Positions 31,198 to 42,917 of a DNA stretch of 64,000 nt are shown one piece after another. The position numbers were made by a program, and so were the translations under genes. The stretch is from the NCBI RefSeq assembly GCF_010093535.1, contig NW_022985168.1, positions 1,581,940 through 1,645,939 on the forward strand, written 5' to 3'. This DNA comes from Lindgomyces ingoldianus (lineage: Eukaryota > Ascomycota > Dothideomycetes > Pleosporales > Lindgomycetaceae). How positions within the stretch are numbered: position 1 is the first letter of the stretch; each line of letters starts with the position of its first letter. A model generated the notes under the pieces. That model made no database searches and had not been told where the DNA came from. It saw nothing but the letters and a program-made list of their open reading frames with translations.

Positions 31198-32654
31198 ATG
31201 TCGGCGCCTCAGGGAAATGAAGCAGAGAAGAACATCGAAATCTGGAAGGTCAAGAAGCTCATCAAGCGTCTTGAGGCTGCTCGTGGCAATGGCACCAGCA
31301 TGATCTCGCTCATCATCCGTACGTATATCATGGAGTTCTTGGCGCGAAACAGCCTGACTCACCGTGTGTAGCGCCCAAGGACCAGGTGTCCCGTGCCGCG
31401 AAGATGTTGGCCGAAGAGTTTGTACGTCAAAATGCCAAATCTGGAAGTCGCCATCAACTGACCTGCCCAGGGTACCGCGTCCAACATTAAGTCTCGCGTT
31501 AACCGCTTGTCTGTCCTTTCCGCCATCACCTCGACCCAGCAGCGCCTGAAGCTGTACTCCAAAGTCCCGCCAAATGGCCTTGTCGTCTACTGTGGTGAAA
31601 TCATCACCAGCGAGGGCAAGGAGCGCAAAATCAACATTGACTTCGAACCTTTCAAGCCAATTAACACATCGCTCTACCTCTGCGACAACAAATTCCACAC
31701 CGAAGCGTTGAGCGAGCTGCTGGAATCGGACCAGAAGTTCGGTTTCATCATCATGGACGGAAATGGGGCTCTGTTTGGCACGCTTTCTGGCAACACCCGT
31801 GATGTCGTGCACAAGTGAGTACACGTGACAAGAAGCCAGCTGTTGGATTCTAACTAAATAGATTCTCGGTTGACCTGCCCAAGAAGCATGGTCGTGGTGG
31901 TCAGTCCGCCCTACGTTTCGCCCGTTTGCGAGAAGAGAAACGTCACAACTATGTTCGCAAGGTTGCTGAGCTGGCGGTCCAGAACTTCATCTCAAACGAC
32001 AAGGTCAACGTGGCGGGTCTCATCTTGGCAGGTTCCGCTGACTTCAAGAATGACCTGAATCAATCAGACATGTTCGATGGGCGTCTGCAATCCAAGGTCA
32101 TCAAGGTCGTGGACGTCTCCTACGGAGGCGAAAATGGCTTCAACCAGGCGATCGAGCTGTCTTCGGAAACTCTCAGCAATGTCAAGTTCATCCAGGAGAA
32201 GAAGCTCATCAACAAGTATTTTGACGAAATCTCGCAAGACTCGGGCAAGGTTTGCTATGGTGTGGATGACACCTTGAAAGCTTTGGAGCTCGGTGCCGCC
32301 GAGACGCTGATTGTGTTTGAGAACCTGGAGATCATTCGCTGGACCCTCAAGAGCTCCGAGGGCTCTGAAATCATTCTCCACACCACCAAGACCCAGGAGG
32401 CGGACCGGTCGCTCTTCATGGACAAGGAGACTGGCCAGGAGATGGAAGTCGTGGACCAGATGCCGTTCCTAGAATGGCTGGCCGAGAAATACCGAGACTT
32501 TGGTGCCACGCTCGAGTTCGTTTCCGACCGCTCCTCCGAAGGCAACCAGTTCGTGAAAGGCTTTGGTGGCATCGGGGCCATCCTCCGCTATAAGGTCAAC
32601 TTTGAACAACTCGCCGAGTATGACGACGATGAAGATGAATTCTACGATGATTGA
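31198..32654 (+). CDS. SUP45: Eukaryotic peptide chain release factor 1 (eRF1)
   Basis: Four exons (31198-31318, 31372-31421, 31471-31814, 31862-32654) encode 435 aa, the normal length. Domain 1 contains TASNIKS (NIKS at about 62-65), which reads stop codons, and the YLCDNKF motif (YxCxxxF). Domain 2 carries GRGGQ at about 182-186, which triggers hydrolysis of peptidyl-tRNA. Domain 3 binds eRF3, and the tail is acidic ([12 protein letters not shown]). All three introns are 47-53 nt with good donors and close CTAAC-type branch sites. The protein acts in the cytosol with eRF3/Sup35. No unusual residue is seen in the decoding motifs, which argues for a standard nuclear stop-codon set. Confidence 0.96.
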
Positions 32655-33519
32655 CGGTTAAGCGCCCTCGCCAACCGCGAGGCAGAGGCCCCCCAGCTCC
32701 ACGCGTCGAGCCGAGGGATGTCCGATGCCCGCGAAGAAGTGTACCAAGACGCGTCTGTCATGAACGTGGAAGAAGAGGCCGAGACGATGACGCTTCGCCT
32801 CTCCAGGTTGTAAATGGGAGTGCGGATGAAGAGTTTGCAAGGTAGCTAGAGTCTGCACTATAGCTGGAGAGCCTTAAGCTAATGCGATCCGCAGGTAGAT
32901 GGCATGCCTATTCTTATGCTCGACCCACTCTTGTTTCGCTGGAGAGGCGGTGGACTTGCAATCGATCAAGTAGTCTGTCCAAATCGCTCTCTGAGGAACA
33001 AGACCTAATCATGGTCAACGAATTCAGGATGCGCAGCAATGGTTAATGGTTAATCATCTACTCTTTCGCGATCAACTTCGTACAGCAAGCCCGAATGGGA
33101 CAACGGGGGATCAGAATGTTTTATGTGCTTCATTAGTTACTCAGCTAGTCACTCATTTAAATCAAGCTGATTAAATTGTTTCCGAGATCGGATTGGTTGA
33201 CGAGACCCTATGTGTTTTGTGCGATGTCGTGAGCATTGCGGGGCATAAATTACCGATATCGCAGTTTGCATGAAATCTCAGATTTGGAATCACCAGCACC
33301 GTTCTTACTGAATGTCCTCTGTCTATACGGATAAGACTCTATGTTTCTGTTCAATAAGAGATAAAGTATGGGTCGAGTGCTTGTGAACAGGGCGCAAGTG
33401 TGTTTTACATTCCCGAGATAGAAGCCGATGCCAGAAAGTTAACGTTTCCCGACTCAAATTCTTCACGTCACTTGACCGACCATCAACAAAACAGTCGCTG
33501 GAAATCTGAGGGAGAAAAG
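32655..33519. other. Intergenic, nothing recognised
   Basis: This contains the 3' flank of eRF1 and the upstream region of the prephenate dehydratase gene. The small frames directly after the eRF1 stop show no family features. Confidence 0.45.
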
Positions 33520-34901
33520 ATGACGGAAGAGAAGCCTGTTGTGGCTTTCTTGGGTCCTAAGGCGAGTTATACGCATCAGGTAGGTGTGTGCTTTGGTTCG
33601 TCCGCATTTCTATTGTCGTAAACCAGTCTATTTCAATCATTTTCTCTAGCTTTTTATTTCCAGTCTTTCCAGTCTCCGCCAGTCTGCTCCTCCTAATCCC
33701 TCCCCTTTTCTCTCCTTTCAATCTCTTTCCCGCTTTCCTTTCTAACCTCCCTGCCCAGGCCACCATCGACAACTTCCCCTCCGCTGCCTACGACCTCTCC
33801 CCCCAAATAACTATCGAAGATGTCTTCAACGCCGTCCAAAACTCCACTGCATACCGTGGCGTCGTTCCCTTCGAAAACTCCACCAACGGCTCCGTAGTCT
33901 TCACCCTAGACCTCTTCGCAGACTTAAACAGCAAGTACCCTGATATTCTCGTCTGCGGAGAAGCGTACGTTAAGGTGAAGCATTGTCTTTTGGGAAATCA
34001 GGGGAAATTTGGGGGAGGGCCGAGCACGCCGGGTCAGAATGAGGGGGAGAAGCAGGATCAGAGTCAGAATCACGGGGTTGGGGTCGGGATTGGCATTCAC
34101 ACAGGCTTAGGAGCAATAATCGAATCCCCCCTCTCCTCTGGTGCCGTAACTCCCACCATCCTAAACCCCCTCCCCACCAAGCCCTCTGCCCGCCCCATCG
34201 GCGATCTCCGGGGAATCAAGAGACTGTATTCCCACCCCCAGGCCTGGGGACAGTGTAAGTCGTTCTTGAATACATATTTAAAGGGTGTAGAGCGGCTGGA
34301 TGTGAGTTCGACGTCGAGAGCAGCGGAGATTGTGGCGGGCGATGGGAGTGGGGAGAGTGCGGCAATTAGTAGTGGGATCGCGGCTAGGATTCATGGGTTG
34401 GGGATTTTGGCAAGGGGGATCGAGGATAGGGGTGATAATGAGACAAGGTTTTTTGTTATTGGGAGGGCCACCACCGCCGCCAATGGGATATCAGAACACC
34501 CTGATACAACGATAAATACCGCTACGGTGGCTACGGCTATACCTTCGTCTGAACACCTAACGAGAGATGTCCATGCCAACACAAGCGAAGACAATGACCT
34601 CGACGGCAAGCAAAATTACAAATCTCTTATCTCCTTTACCGTGGACCACAACAACCCGGGCGCTCTCGCACATTCTCTCTCGGTTTTCGAAAAATACGGT
34701 CTTAATCTCACATCTATAAACACACGACCCAGTGGCACCGAGAACTGGAATTATATTTTCTTTGTTGAGATCAAGGGACGGCGGCTAGAGGATGGAGAGG
34801 GGGAAGGAGCTGTGAATCAGGCGTTGGGGGATTTAAAGGACGTTTGTAGGGGATTTAGGTGGTTGGGGAGTTGGGAGAATAGGCTTGGGCGGGAGAGGTA
34901 G
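33520..34901 (+). CDS. PHA2: Prephenate dehydratase with ACT domain
   Basis: Two exons (33520-33579, 33759-34901) encode 400 aa. The 179-nt intron sits after VVAFLGPKASYTHQ, the N-terminal signature of prephenate dehydratase, and exon 2 resumes with ATIDNFPSAAYDLSP. The catalytic domain shows GVVPFENSTNGSV and, late, ETRFFVIGR (the TRF motif). The C-terminal ACT domain (about 320-390) has HNNPGALAHSLSVFEKYGLNL, followed by TRPSG where many enzymes have ESRP. The enzyme converts prephenate to phenylpyruvate in phenylalanine synthesis, and the ACT domain normally gives feedback inhibition by phenylalanine. A low-complexity Gly/Gln/Asn-rich insertion (about residues 107-130) interrupts the catalytic domain, which is frequent in filamentous fungi. 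Confidence 0.92.
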
Positions 34902-35693
34902 AGAATGGGGAGATAGGCGGAGATGATGGGCTAGGATTGTGAAGGGATGGTGGAAAGTCTCCCTGTGTAACTGCTGAATGAAGGTGCCAAGCCTTTGTCG
35001 GCATCGCGCTTTTTTCGTATAGGAAGCTAATTACTCATGTCATGTTTCTCATCTGCCCCACCATTCGATTTTGGAGCCTCTCTCATCGCCATGATCGCCA
35101 CTCTGACGACAGTAGGACGTACTTGTCTAATGCGCTAATCTAAGAGGGACGTTGAACTTGATGGGGTAAATTGTGGTATTATTGCACACTATGTCTTGTT
35201 CACAGGGATTTGCGCTATGTTGGGGCTTTGGGGGACACATGAGAGCTGATTAGAGAGACCTAGGGGTTGATTGGAGAGACTTTGGGGGCTAAGGGGTGGC
35301 TGATCTAGATACTTCTAAGGCTGTTCATATGAGGCCCGAAATTTGCCAGCATGTCCATTGCGACTTAACTCTCCTTGATAGAAGACTCGCTCTTCCATCC
35401 TTCCCATCTCCCTACATCACTACCCTCATTATCTCCAACTGTTCTACTTTCAAAAACTGCGTTCTCCACTAGTGGTATATTCATTGTATGGGTGGCTTTG
35501 CTGCATGAAACATTCGAAAGAATAGCAAGGATACACTGTTAAGGAATCATATTATTCATTCTTAGCATTCTGGTAGCGCTCTGGAAGAGGGAAGTAGAAG
35601 TCTGCTACATGTTGACACCTACCATAAGTCGTGTGTTTGGGACTATATCCTGACGTCATGTTGCTAGAATACCGTCCTTAGCTGAAGGAATGC
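34902..35693. other. Intergenic between convergent genes, nothing recognised
   Basis: These are the 3' flanks of PHA2 and of the hydrolase-vWA gene. Around 35225-35290 there are repeated GGGG/TTGGGG-like words and two GATTAGAGAGACC/GATTGGAGAGAC copies. No gene is supportable. Confidence 0.45.
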
Positions 35694-38399
35694 TTATTCG
35701 CTGTCTTCATCCTCATCATACCCTGGATCGCCAACGTCGTTAGAAAGCTTGTCCAAAGTTCTCTCAATCGCGCCCATCATAATCTTTGGAAAATTCTGAT
35801 GCTCATCTGCCCTCAGCACCCCTCCATCAGACCCCTCAACAAAGGATCCTCTGAATGGCGTAGTGTCAACAATCTGGCCATCAAATATTAACTTCATCTT
35901 CAAGCTCATTCATCATCCTGCACTTACATCTCTGATCGGCTTGCCCTCTGCTGTCTGGTGAGAAGGCTTCAAGCCGTCGTCAAGCCGTCTTAGGTACTCT
36001 GCAGCCTCGACGTCGTCACCAATCTGTACGAATTGTATCCCGATATAGCTCTTTGGAGCACGAAGTTCAGCAAGTTCCCGCGCAACGCTGACGATATACT
36101 CTTCGACGGCTTGTTCGTCATCGGCCTCACCGTCCGTAACCACGACAAGATTGAGAGGCTTAGGCGGAGTGAGATACGGATTCTTCTTCCTGCGTTCCGC
36201 GAACTCCCGCACCGCGCTCATGCGTGGCTCGATGGCCGCAACTAGCTGATCCTTCACAACAGTGCCTCCGCCACAAATAGGGTCGGCGAGGTTGATTTGG
36301 CTCAGAAGTGCGGTGACATCGTCAACATTTTTCAGCCCCTGGGCTTGTGGGTTCAATTGCACGTTTTTTAGGAAGGCAATGTCAATTCCGTTGTCGTCGT
36401 ATTTGGCTGCGATTTTAGCGAAGACTTCCAGTGCAACCACCAATGCCGCCCAACGTTCCGGGACGGCGATATTTTGTGGATTGTAACTCAGCACGGGCTT
36501 CTGCATTGAGCCTGTGTCGTCGATAATGAAAACCGTGTCGTAGATCTTAAGAGATTCGAACTTGGACTCATCGATGGAGCCGATATCCGGTGCAGCCATT
36601 GGAGTGTAGCTTGGTGGGGCAGTTCCAGTGCGTGTCAACCCAGGGCTAGTGAATTGAGAGCCAAAGGTAGAGGTCCTCTGAACTAGAGGGGGTAAACGTT
36701 GCGGATGTGTACTGGGGCCTTGTCTTGGTCGAGTCGGCAGAGGAATGTCTCTAGATTGGGGAGCTGGGCCATGGCTATAACCAAAGCTGCCACCGTGCCC
36801 ATGGCTCGAGGTGTTGGATCCATTATGGCCACCCCCGTACGAGGGAGGGCGTGCGACTGGTGGTGAACTTGGCCGTGGCACCCGCCCACCACCAAAGTCG
36901 TCAGCTGGGGGGTTTGATCCACCCACCGACTCATAGCTAATACTTTTTACCATTTGTATTATGCGATCTTCCATGGTGCGATAAGAAGACTCTTGTGAAT
37001 GGGAATACTTGATCATCTGGACGTGATTCGCGTTGATAGCCAGAGGAGCAACATCTCGGTCAAAAGCGCTGATAGCGGATTCCCGATTGGTCGTCTGTGT
37101 ATTTCGTTAGCTGAAATGACAAGACTCTTCAAAGGAGTTCTGGGACACACCAAGCTGGTTCCAGCTACCGCATCGGTTTCATAGCATGGGAAGATCTGAA
37201 TGAGGTTATTCTTTCGGACTCTATTAAATCGACCAACGATTTGGCCGAGAGCAATAGGCCGTTGTTTCAGCGACCGAACGAGATTCTGGTTGATTGGCCA
37301 GAAATACTGCATCGAGAGCAGCTTAACGAAAGGGTAAATGAAATTTGCCTGGCCACTGCCTCTGAAGGGCGTACCAAGAAAGACGATGCCTGTTCATGCA
37401 TTAGACACCGCTCTCTTCAGTGTACAACTGTGTGAAGAAATGGTACCTTTCACCATGCAAACGCCATTGTGCATGAACAGATTCTTGTATTGCTGTTTTA
37501 TGGTGAAGCCTTGGTCTGTGGAGAGGCACGAAATCAGGGCCTGGCCAAATCAGCAGAGGTCCTTGTTTTTCAACAGTGTTATCTTCGAAATACCTGGCAA
37601 ATAATGAGACCGCCCTAATGGGTTATATTAGCTTTCACCCTTTTAGGTTCGCAAGACCACAGATTGACTTACGAGGCTGTGGCACACGAAATATATTGGC
37701 CTGTTGGGGTGCTATACCATATTAGCAAATGTATTCGACTGTGGAAGGGAAAGGCGCTGTTTAGCTCACCTTCTCACGGTCGGCCATGAAATTCACAAGT
37801 AGCTGCTCTGCAGCCGTCGAAATTGTTGCCTGAGGGTCCGCATTCACAACAGTATTTGCTCGATGGCCATAGGTGAGGATCCTAGCCTTGATGCCTTCAT
37901 GATGGAATCGAGCTGGAAGGAAATCGCGGGGCCACATACGCGGCGGTTGGTCAGGCTGCTGCGAATTAGCGGCCCATGACTGGAAAGCGTGGCCCCCTAG
38001 TCCATGAACAAAGCAGAAACTGGAAGTGATCAGTAAGGACATCGCCAAGTATGGGTCAGCAAATATCAAGATGAGGGCACACTAGACGTACTCTATATTC
38101 GAACCGTCCACGTCTGCGAGGACATTCAAACCGTAAAAGTCCGTATCGAGGTGTATCCGCGAGGGAAGCCCTAGGAATGTGGAGTTGTTGAGTCGCCTCA
38201 CCACCACGTCTCTTTTTTCATCGTGCAGTTCTAGAGTCACAGTTGCTAGGGAAGTGCCAGTCTGGGGGTCAAGCACAATTGGAGACACAAATGGTGTGCA
38301 CCTTGTTTCATTGCGAATATGGTCCTCGACGTCCTCGACGATTGCATTCTGTGGCAAGCCACGAATGATGCAATTGAGAAATTCGCCACGAGGCACCAT
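35694..38399 (-). CDS. Alpha/beta-hydrolase (sesB-like) fused to a von Willebrand A domain
   Basis: Eight exons (38399-38092, 38019-37770, 37711-37673, 37614-37594, 37540-37447, 37389-37151, 37094-35928, 35873-35694) encode 765 aa, and every junction keeps frame. Residues about 1-100 resemble the N-terminal segment that precedes such hydrolases in fungi (LNCIIRGLPQNAIVEDV, HLDTDFYGLNVLAD). The hydrolase (about 100-370) has FCFVHGLGGHAFQSW (residues 104-118), MWPRDFLP, nucleophile Ser198 in CHSLGG, IVFLGTPFRGSG and His341 in NANHVQMIKYS. A Gly/Ser/Pro/His-rich linker (about 370-495) leads to a vWA domain with an intact MIDAS start (DDTGSM, Asp509/Thr511/Ser513), GGGTVV and VVVTDGEADD, ending DIVDTTPF. 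Hydrolases of this kind usually sit before NACHT or NB-ARC modules in fungal NLR-like proteins. Here a vWA domain follows directly. Confidence 0.83.
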
Positions 38400-39420
38400 G
38401 ATCAATTGTAACGTCTGGGTAAGGTGGAGTAGTATATGTTTTGAAATAATATAAACTCAGGGAATGAGGCGCAATAAGTCGAATGATGGCGAGGAAAAGG
38501 AGGAACGCTGAAGAAGGTAGCCTGGGGCATTCATATGGCTAGAAGCTACCGTGGAGAGGCCGCCAGAGGACGGTCATGGATAGACATAGAACCACAGTGG
38601 CGGATACAGTATGGGTCAGAAATGAGGGGCTTGTACCAGGCTGAGGAGCTGAACCACCTTCGCCGAATAGTGGCTTAAAGCAGAGCCGCCTGCCGTCAAT
38701 CTTTCGTCATCAGGCTGAGGAGCTGAGCTACGATTGTATCCAAATGGCATGAGGCAGAGCCGGATCTGGTTAAATTTGATGCGCTTCGAGTGTTTGTAAT
38801 GAGTATGAATACCTACAGCCTTGACCGAACTGATCGGTCGCCGACCCCTGTTGTTGAAATGATTTCGATGGTTGACGACAGTAAGACTCTGACTCAATCG
38901 GAGCATTTTTCATTGCCTGATTGCTTTATCTGCACTGTTGCCTTGCCCTCGAAACACAAAATCGGATGGAAGTTCAGCATTTGTTGGCATTACTCTAGCC
39001 TTGCGGTAGGGACGGGCCGTCCGTGCTCATGGTGGTCTTGCGTTATTTGAGGCGTTCGTTAGAAGACCAGTAGAGTTGGGGCGGAATGCTTACTAATTCT
39101 ACATCTGCAACTTATTAACTAGCTTTCAATGACGTGCTATCGCCAAAAGCAGTTGGTGTACACGAATAGTCACTTGGAACGCTTCTGTCCACCCCATTCC
39201 CGGGTTATAATTGAATGCAGAGTGATATTAATATTAACTAAATGTCACAAAATTCTTGCTCTTGGAAAGGAATTCCGAAATTCAGCTTTCCTTTTACCCT
39301 ATTATCTGAAAGATTTTATTCCGAGAAGACCAGCCGGCTGGTCCGTGCGGCTGCCAACATTTCTTCCCTTGCTTCAGCGGACTAGGCAACAATAAATTTA
39401 ACGTGTTTAACAAGCGAGCT
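38400..39420. other. Intergenic, island border, with a 74-bp imperfect tandem duplication
   Basis: This is the upstream region of the hydrolase-vWA gene and the right edge of the gene island. It contains the duplication listed separately. Other frames (38790-39050, 39129-39395) have no family features. Confidence 0.4.
38637..38784. repeat. Imperfect tandem duplication, two 74-bp units
   Basis: CAGGCTGAGGAGCTGA occurs at 38637 and 38711, and GCAGAGCCG at 38680 and 38754. Both are offset by 74 bp. The intervening sequence is diverged. Confidence 0.6.
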
Positions 39421-39678
39421 GGATGTTGTGTCTTCTTCTCTTTTCCTATTTTTCTTTACCTTGCCTATGCTTGGCTGTATCGGCGACAGGGGAAGCCAGT
39501 TGAGGAACTAGTCCGAGAAGGTAGGTCAAAAGTAGAGAGACAATGTATTCTTCTATACTAGCCAGTGGCGTGCGAGAATGTCACCGTGGGCTTCTTAAAC
39601 AACTATACAGTAGTAAAGATAATCTAGTGTATCTAGTAATAATTTAAGTATCACTACAAAAAGTTTATCTAACTAAGA
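39421..39678. other. Transition from gene island to AT-rich block
   Basis: Composition changes from normal to AT-rich here, most sharply from about 39595. No gene or recognised repeat is present. Confidence 0.4.
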
Positions 39679-39958
39679 TGTAATAGCACAGGCAAGACAA
39701 TAGGTCTAAATGCGGTAGGAATCCACTTAGAGGCATGTGGGAGTGCGTGGGGACTTAGAACCTGGGAATTTCCATTAACACCTATAGGCCTTGTACAGAG
39801 GATATTAGAAAACTACTAAGCTAGCTACAGGGGTGAGGTGCGACTAAATACATGAGGGAATAGGGGTAACAGCAGGGGTCGGGGCCAGGTCGGGGTCGGG
39901 GCCGATACGGGGGCCTTCCGGGCTATCCGAGATGGAACGATTCATGAGGATCGTTACA
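39679..39958 (-). repeat. LTR-A copy, 280 bp, isolated
   Basis: This is a full-length LTR-A in reverse orientation (plus strand begins TGTAATAG and ends CGTTACA). No leader or gag is attached. The 5-bp flanks (TAAGA and GATAT) do not match, so the duplication has decayed or the copy arose by recombination between elements. A more degraded partial copy of the LTR's middle follows at 39959-40065. Confidence 0.75.
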
Positions 39959-40137
39959 GATATTAGAGAACTACTAAGCTAGCTAAGAAGAAAGGTGTAA
40001 CTAAATACTTGAAGAAATAAAGGTATAGTAGAGGGTAGAGTAAAGTTAGAGTAGATATAAGAAACCTTTAAATATAAGGTTTACTAAGTTACTTTAAATA
40101 AAATAATTTAAATAAATTATTACACTAACGTACTTCA
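39959..40137 (-). repeat. RIP-degraded fragment of LTR-A and AT-rich sequence
   Basis: 39959-40065 parallels the central LTR-A segment (GAACTACTAAGCTAGCTA, then GTAACTAAATACTTGA and so on) with many C-to-T type changes. The rest is featureless AT-rich sequence. Confidence 0.5.
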
Positions 40138-40370
40138 CGAGCGAGTTGCTCACACACCTGAGTCGCTTACTTTTGCTAAGACCACACCCTAACAAACTCT
40201 ATTATGACCCATAACAACCCGCTCTAGTACTATATAGTACAGTACAGCCTAGAATATTATTTAGATACTACTTCTGCTTCTTGCTTACACATTTGCGCGT
40301 TATGCCTAGTCTAATTGCACTATCTGCAGCGTCTTTAGAATAGCTTACCTACTTTAGCTTGCACCTGCTT
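40138..40370 (-). mobile_element. End of a pogo-type element, truncated by an LTR-A insertion
   Basis: It starts ACGTACTTCACGAGCGAG after a TA and closely follows the terminal 230 bp of the complete copy at 52196. It breaks off at 40370 where LTR-A begins. The zinc-knuckle region of the transposase is partly visible on the minus strand (about 40285-40335). Confidence 0.7.
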
Positions 40371-40706
40371 TGTAACGATTCTCACGAATCGTCCCATCTC
40401 GGGTCGCTCAGATCCTATCCGAAGGGTCCCCGTATCGGCCCCGACCATGACTCGACCCTGTCCCCTGCTGTACCCCTATTCCTCTATGTATTTAGTCGCA
40501 CCTCGCCCCTGTAGCTAGCTTAGTAGTTTTCTGATATCCTTTTGTACAAGGCCTATAGGTGTTAATGGCATTCCTAGGTTCTAAGTCCCCACGCACTCCT
40601 ATATGCCTCTAAGTAGATTCCTACTGCATTTAGACCTATTGTCTTGCCTGTGCTGTTACATTATATTAGAAAACTTACTTTTGCTAGTAACAGCCTTATT
40701 ATAATA
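40371..40706 (+). mobile_element. LTR-A 5' LTR with a stub of leader, truncated
   Basis: The LTR spans 40371-40660 (TGTAACG...CTGTTACA). The start of the LTR-A leader follows (40661-40706, TTATATTAGAAAAC, compare the minus strand of 433-390). The element is cut where an ACGTAC-ended transposon begins at 40707. Confidence 0.7.
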
Positions 40707-42915
40707 ACGTACTTTACAGGCAAGTTGCTTACACACCTAAGTTGCTTACTTTTACTAAGACCCTACTAAACTACTTTTTTTACACTAATATATTTCTAAC
40801 AACACTACTTAAACGTGCTAAAAGAATGTTAGATATAGCTTACACTTTAAGCTTTTAAATAAAGCATAAAACTCTTAAAGAAACATGCTATAGCTATGTA
40901 TAAAGTCCTTTAAAAGATAATAAATAACTATAGCACTAGATAACCTTTACAAGCTAATTTTATAGCTAACTTATAAAAGCTAAGTAATAATAAAAAGTAG
41001 GTAATTATTAAGACTATACTTAAGCTATATGCATAAGGATTTCTTTTAAATAGCATTTATAGCTAATATAGCTAATTCTTTACTCGCTAAGTGTATTCTA
41101 GGCTATATTAGTATAAACTAGCCTAGTATATTTATAAAGTTTTAAGTATAAGTATAGTTAATAAATATTTAGCTTATAATAAAGCCTATTTTACTAAAGT
41201 TATACATGTTATTATTCTAGATGCTATACTTAGCTTTAATATTCTTTATAAAGCTAAACTTACTTTAAATTACTTTAAAACTTTTATAAAAGGCTTTTTT
41301 TATAGTTATACTATACTTAAATGTTACTTTAAGCTTTAAATAAAACTTTTTAAACATACTAAGCTAGTTTATGCTAATATAGCCTAGATTACGCTTAGCG
41401 CGCAAAGAATTAGCTATATTAGCTATAAATACTATTTAAAAGAAAAATCTTTATATATATAGCTTAAGTATAGTCTTAATAATTACCTACTTTTTATTAT
41501 TACCTAGCCTTTATAAGTTAGCTATAGAATTAGCTTATAAAAGTTATTTAATGCTATAACGTACCTAACAGGTTAGCTGGCTACACAGGTTAGCTAGCTA
41601 CTTTTGCCAAGCCCCTACTAAACTCTACCTATCTACATAATGCCTTAACAACAACACTAAATTAAATTTTTTAAAGAATGTTAAATACAGCTTACTTTTT
41701 AAGCTTTTAAATAAAACTTAAAACTCTCCTTATAACACGCTACAGCTATCTATAATGTCTCTTACATAATACTAAGTAATTAACGCGCTAGACAGCCTTT
41801 ATAAGCAGAATGCTAGCCTAAATTAAGAAATCTAACTAAGCTTAAAAAAAAGGTAGTTGTTAAGTATATACTTAAGCTTATTACACGCAGATTTTCTTTT
41901 AGGCTTATAGCTATAGCTAATATAGCTAATTTCTTGCCTATAGAGTGTAATCTAGGCTAGGTTAGCTTAAACTAGCCTAGTATATAGGTTAAGCACTACT
42001 CTAAGTTTATAATAAAGTTTAATTATAAGTATAATTATAAAAAAGTGCTTTATAAAGATCTAAAGGTTATCTAGAGCTAGTTTTACCTAGTAGCTAATAT
42101 AAAAGCTAAGTATAGTATCTAAAATAAAGACAGGTATAACTTTAATAAGTTAAGCTTTATAATAGGCTAGATATTAACTAGAGCAGTTATTATAGCTTTA
42201 GAGAGATAAAGACAGCTAAAAGTAATATAGTAAAGTAATAAAAAGTAGATAATAATTATCTAAGGCATTAATATAATAAAGTAGGCTATAAAATTATAAA
42301 GCTTTAAGTAGCAAATAAGGCTACTATATAACATAGATTACATAAAAAAAAGTAAATTTAAGTAAAAAAAACTTTAATAGTTAAAAATAAAGCTTATCTA
42401 ACTACTTTAAAGGAGTTTAAAGCGCGTAGTAATAAGAAAAAGCTAAAGACACAAGTGCGCGCTAAAAAAAGTAAGCTAAGTTAAAGGTAATATAAGTAGT
42501 GTAATTAGACTAAGTATAACTTATGTACATGTAAGTAAGTAGTAAAAGTAGACTCTAAATAATATCTTATATTATATTACTTTATATAGGGCTAAAGTAG
42601 GCTGTTTTGCAAGAGAATAGAGTGGTTTTAGTAGGGGCTTGGCAAAAGTGGCCGGCCAACCTGTGTGGCCGGCCAACCTGTTAGGTACGTTAGTTATTTA
42701 TTTTTTTTTTAAAAAACTTTATATATAGCTATAGCATGTTTCTTTAAGAGTTTTATGTCTTATTTAAAAGCTTAAAGTGTAAGCTATATCTAACATTCTT
42801 TTAGCATATCTAAGTAGTGTTATTAGGAATGCATTAGTATAAAAAAAGTAGTTTAGTAAGGTCTTAGTAAAAGTAAGTAAGTTAAGTGTGTAAGCAACTT
42901 GCCTGTAAAGTACGT
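40707..42915. mobile_element. Pogo-type inverted-repeat element with a nested 1.13-kb element
   Basis: The ends ACGTACTTTACAGGCAAGTT... and the reverse complement at 42915 extend as inverted repeats for over 100 bp. Each is flanked by TA (40705-40706 and 42916-42917). Without the nested element the unit is about 1.08 kb. It is strongly TA-rich with no open frame, and its interior is related to the 1.86-kb family at 52196. Confidence 0.7.
41559..42690 (+). mobile_element. 1.13-kb pogo-type element, second copy
   Basis: It has the same ends (ACGTACCTAACAGGTT...) and length (1132 bp) as 908-2040, flanked by TA on both sides. Interior similarity runs end to end with scattered transitions, as expected if both were independently hit by RIP. 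Confidence 0.78.
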
Positions 42916-42917
42916 TA

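Noticed and set aside
5706..38399. A CRISPR array, prophage or bacterial operon
   Set aside because: The genes are intron-containing fungal genes. No regularly spaced repeats or bacterial gene order are seen.
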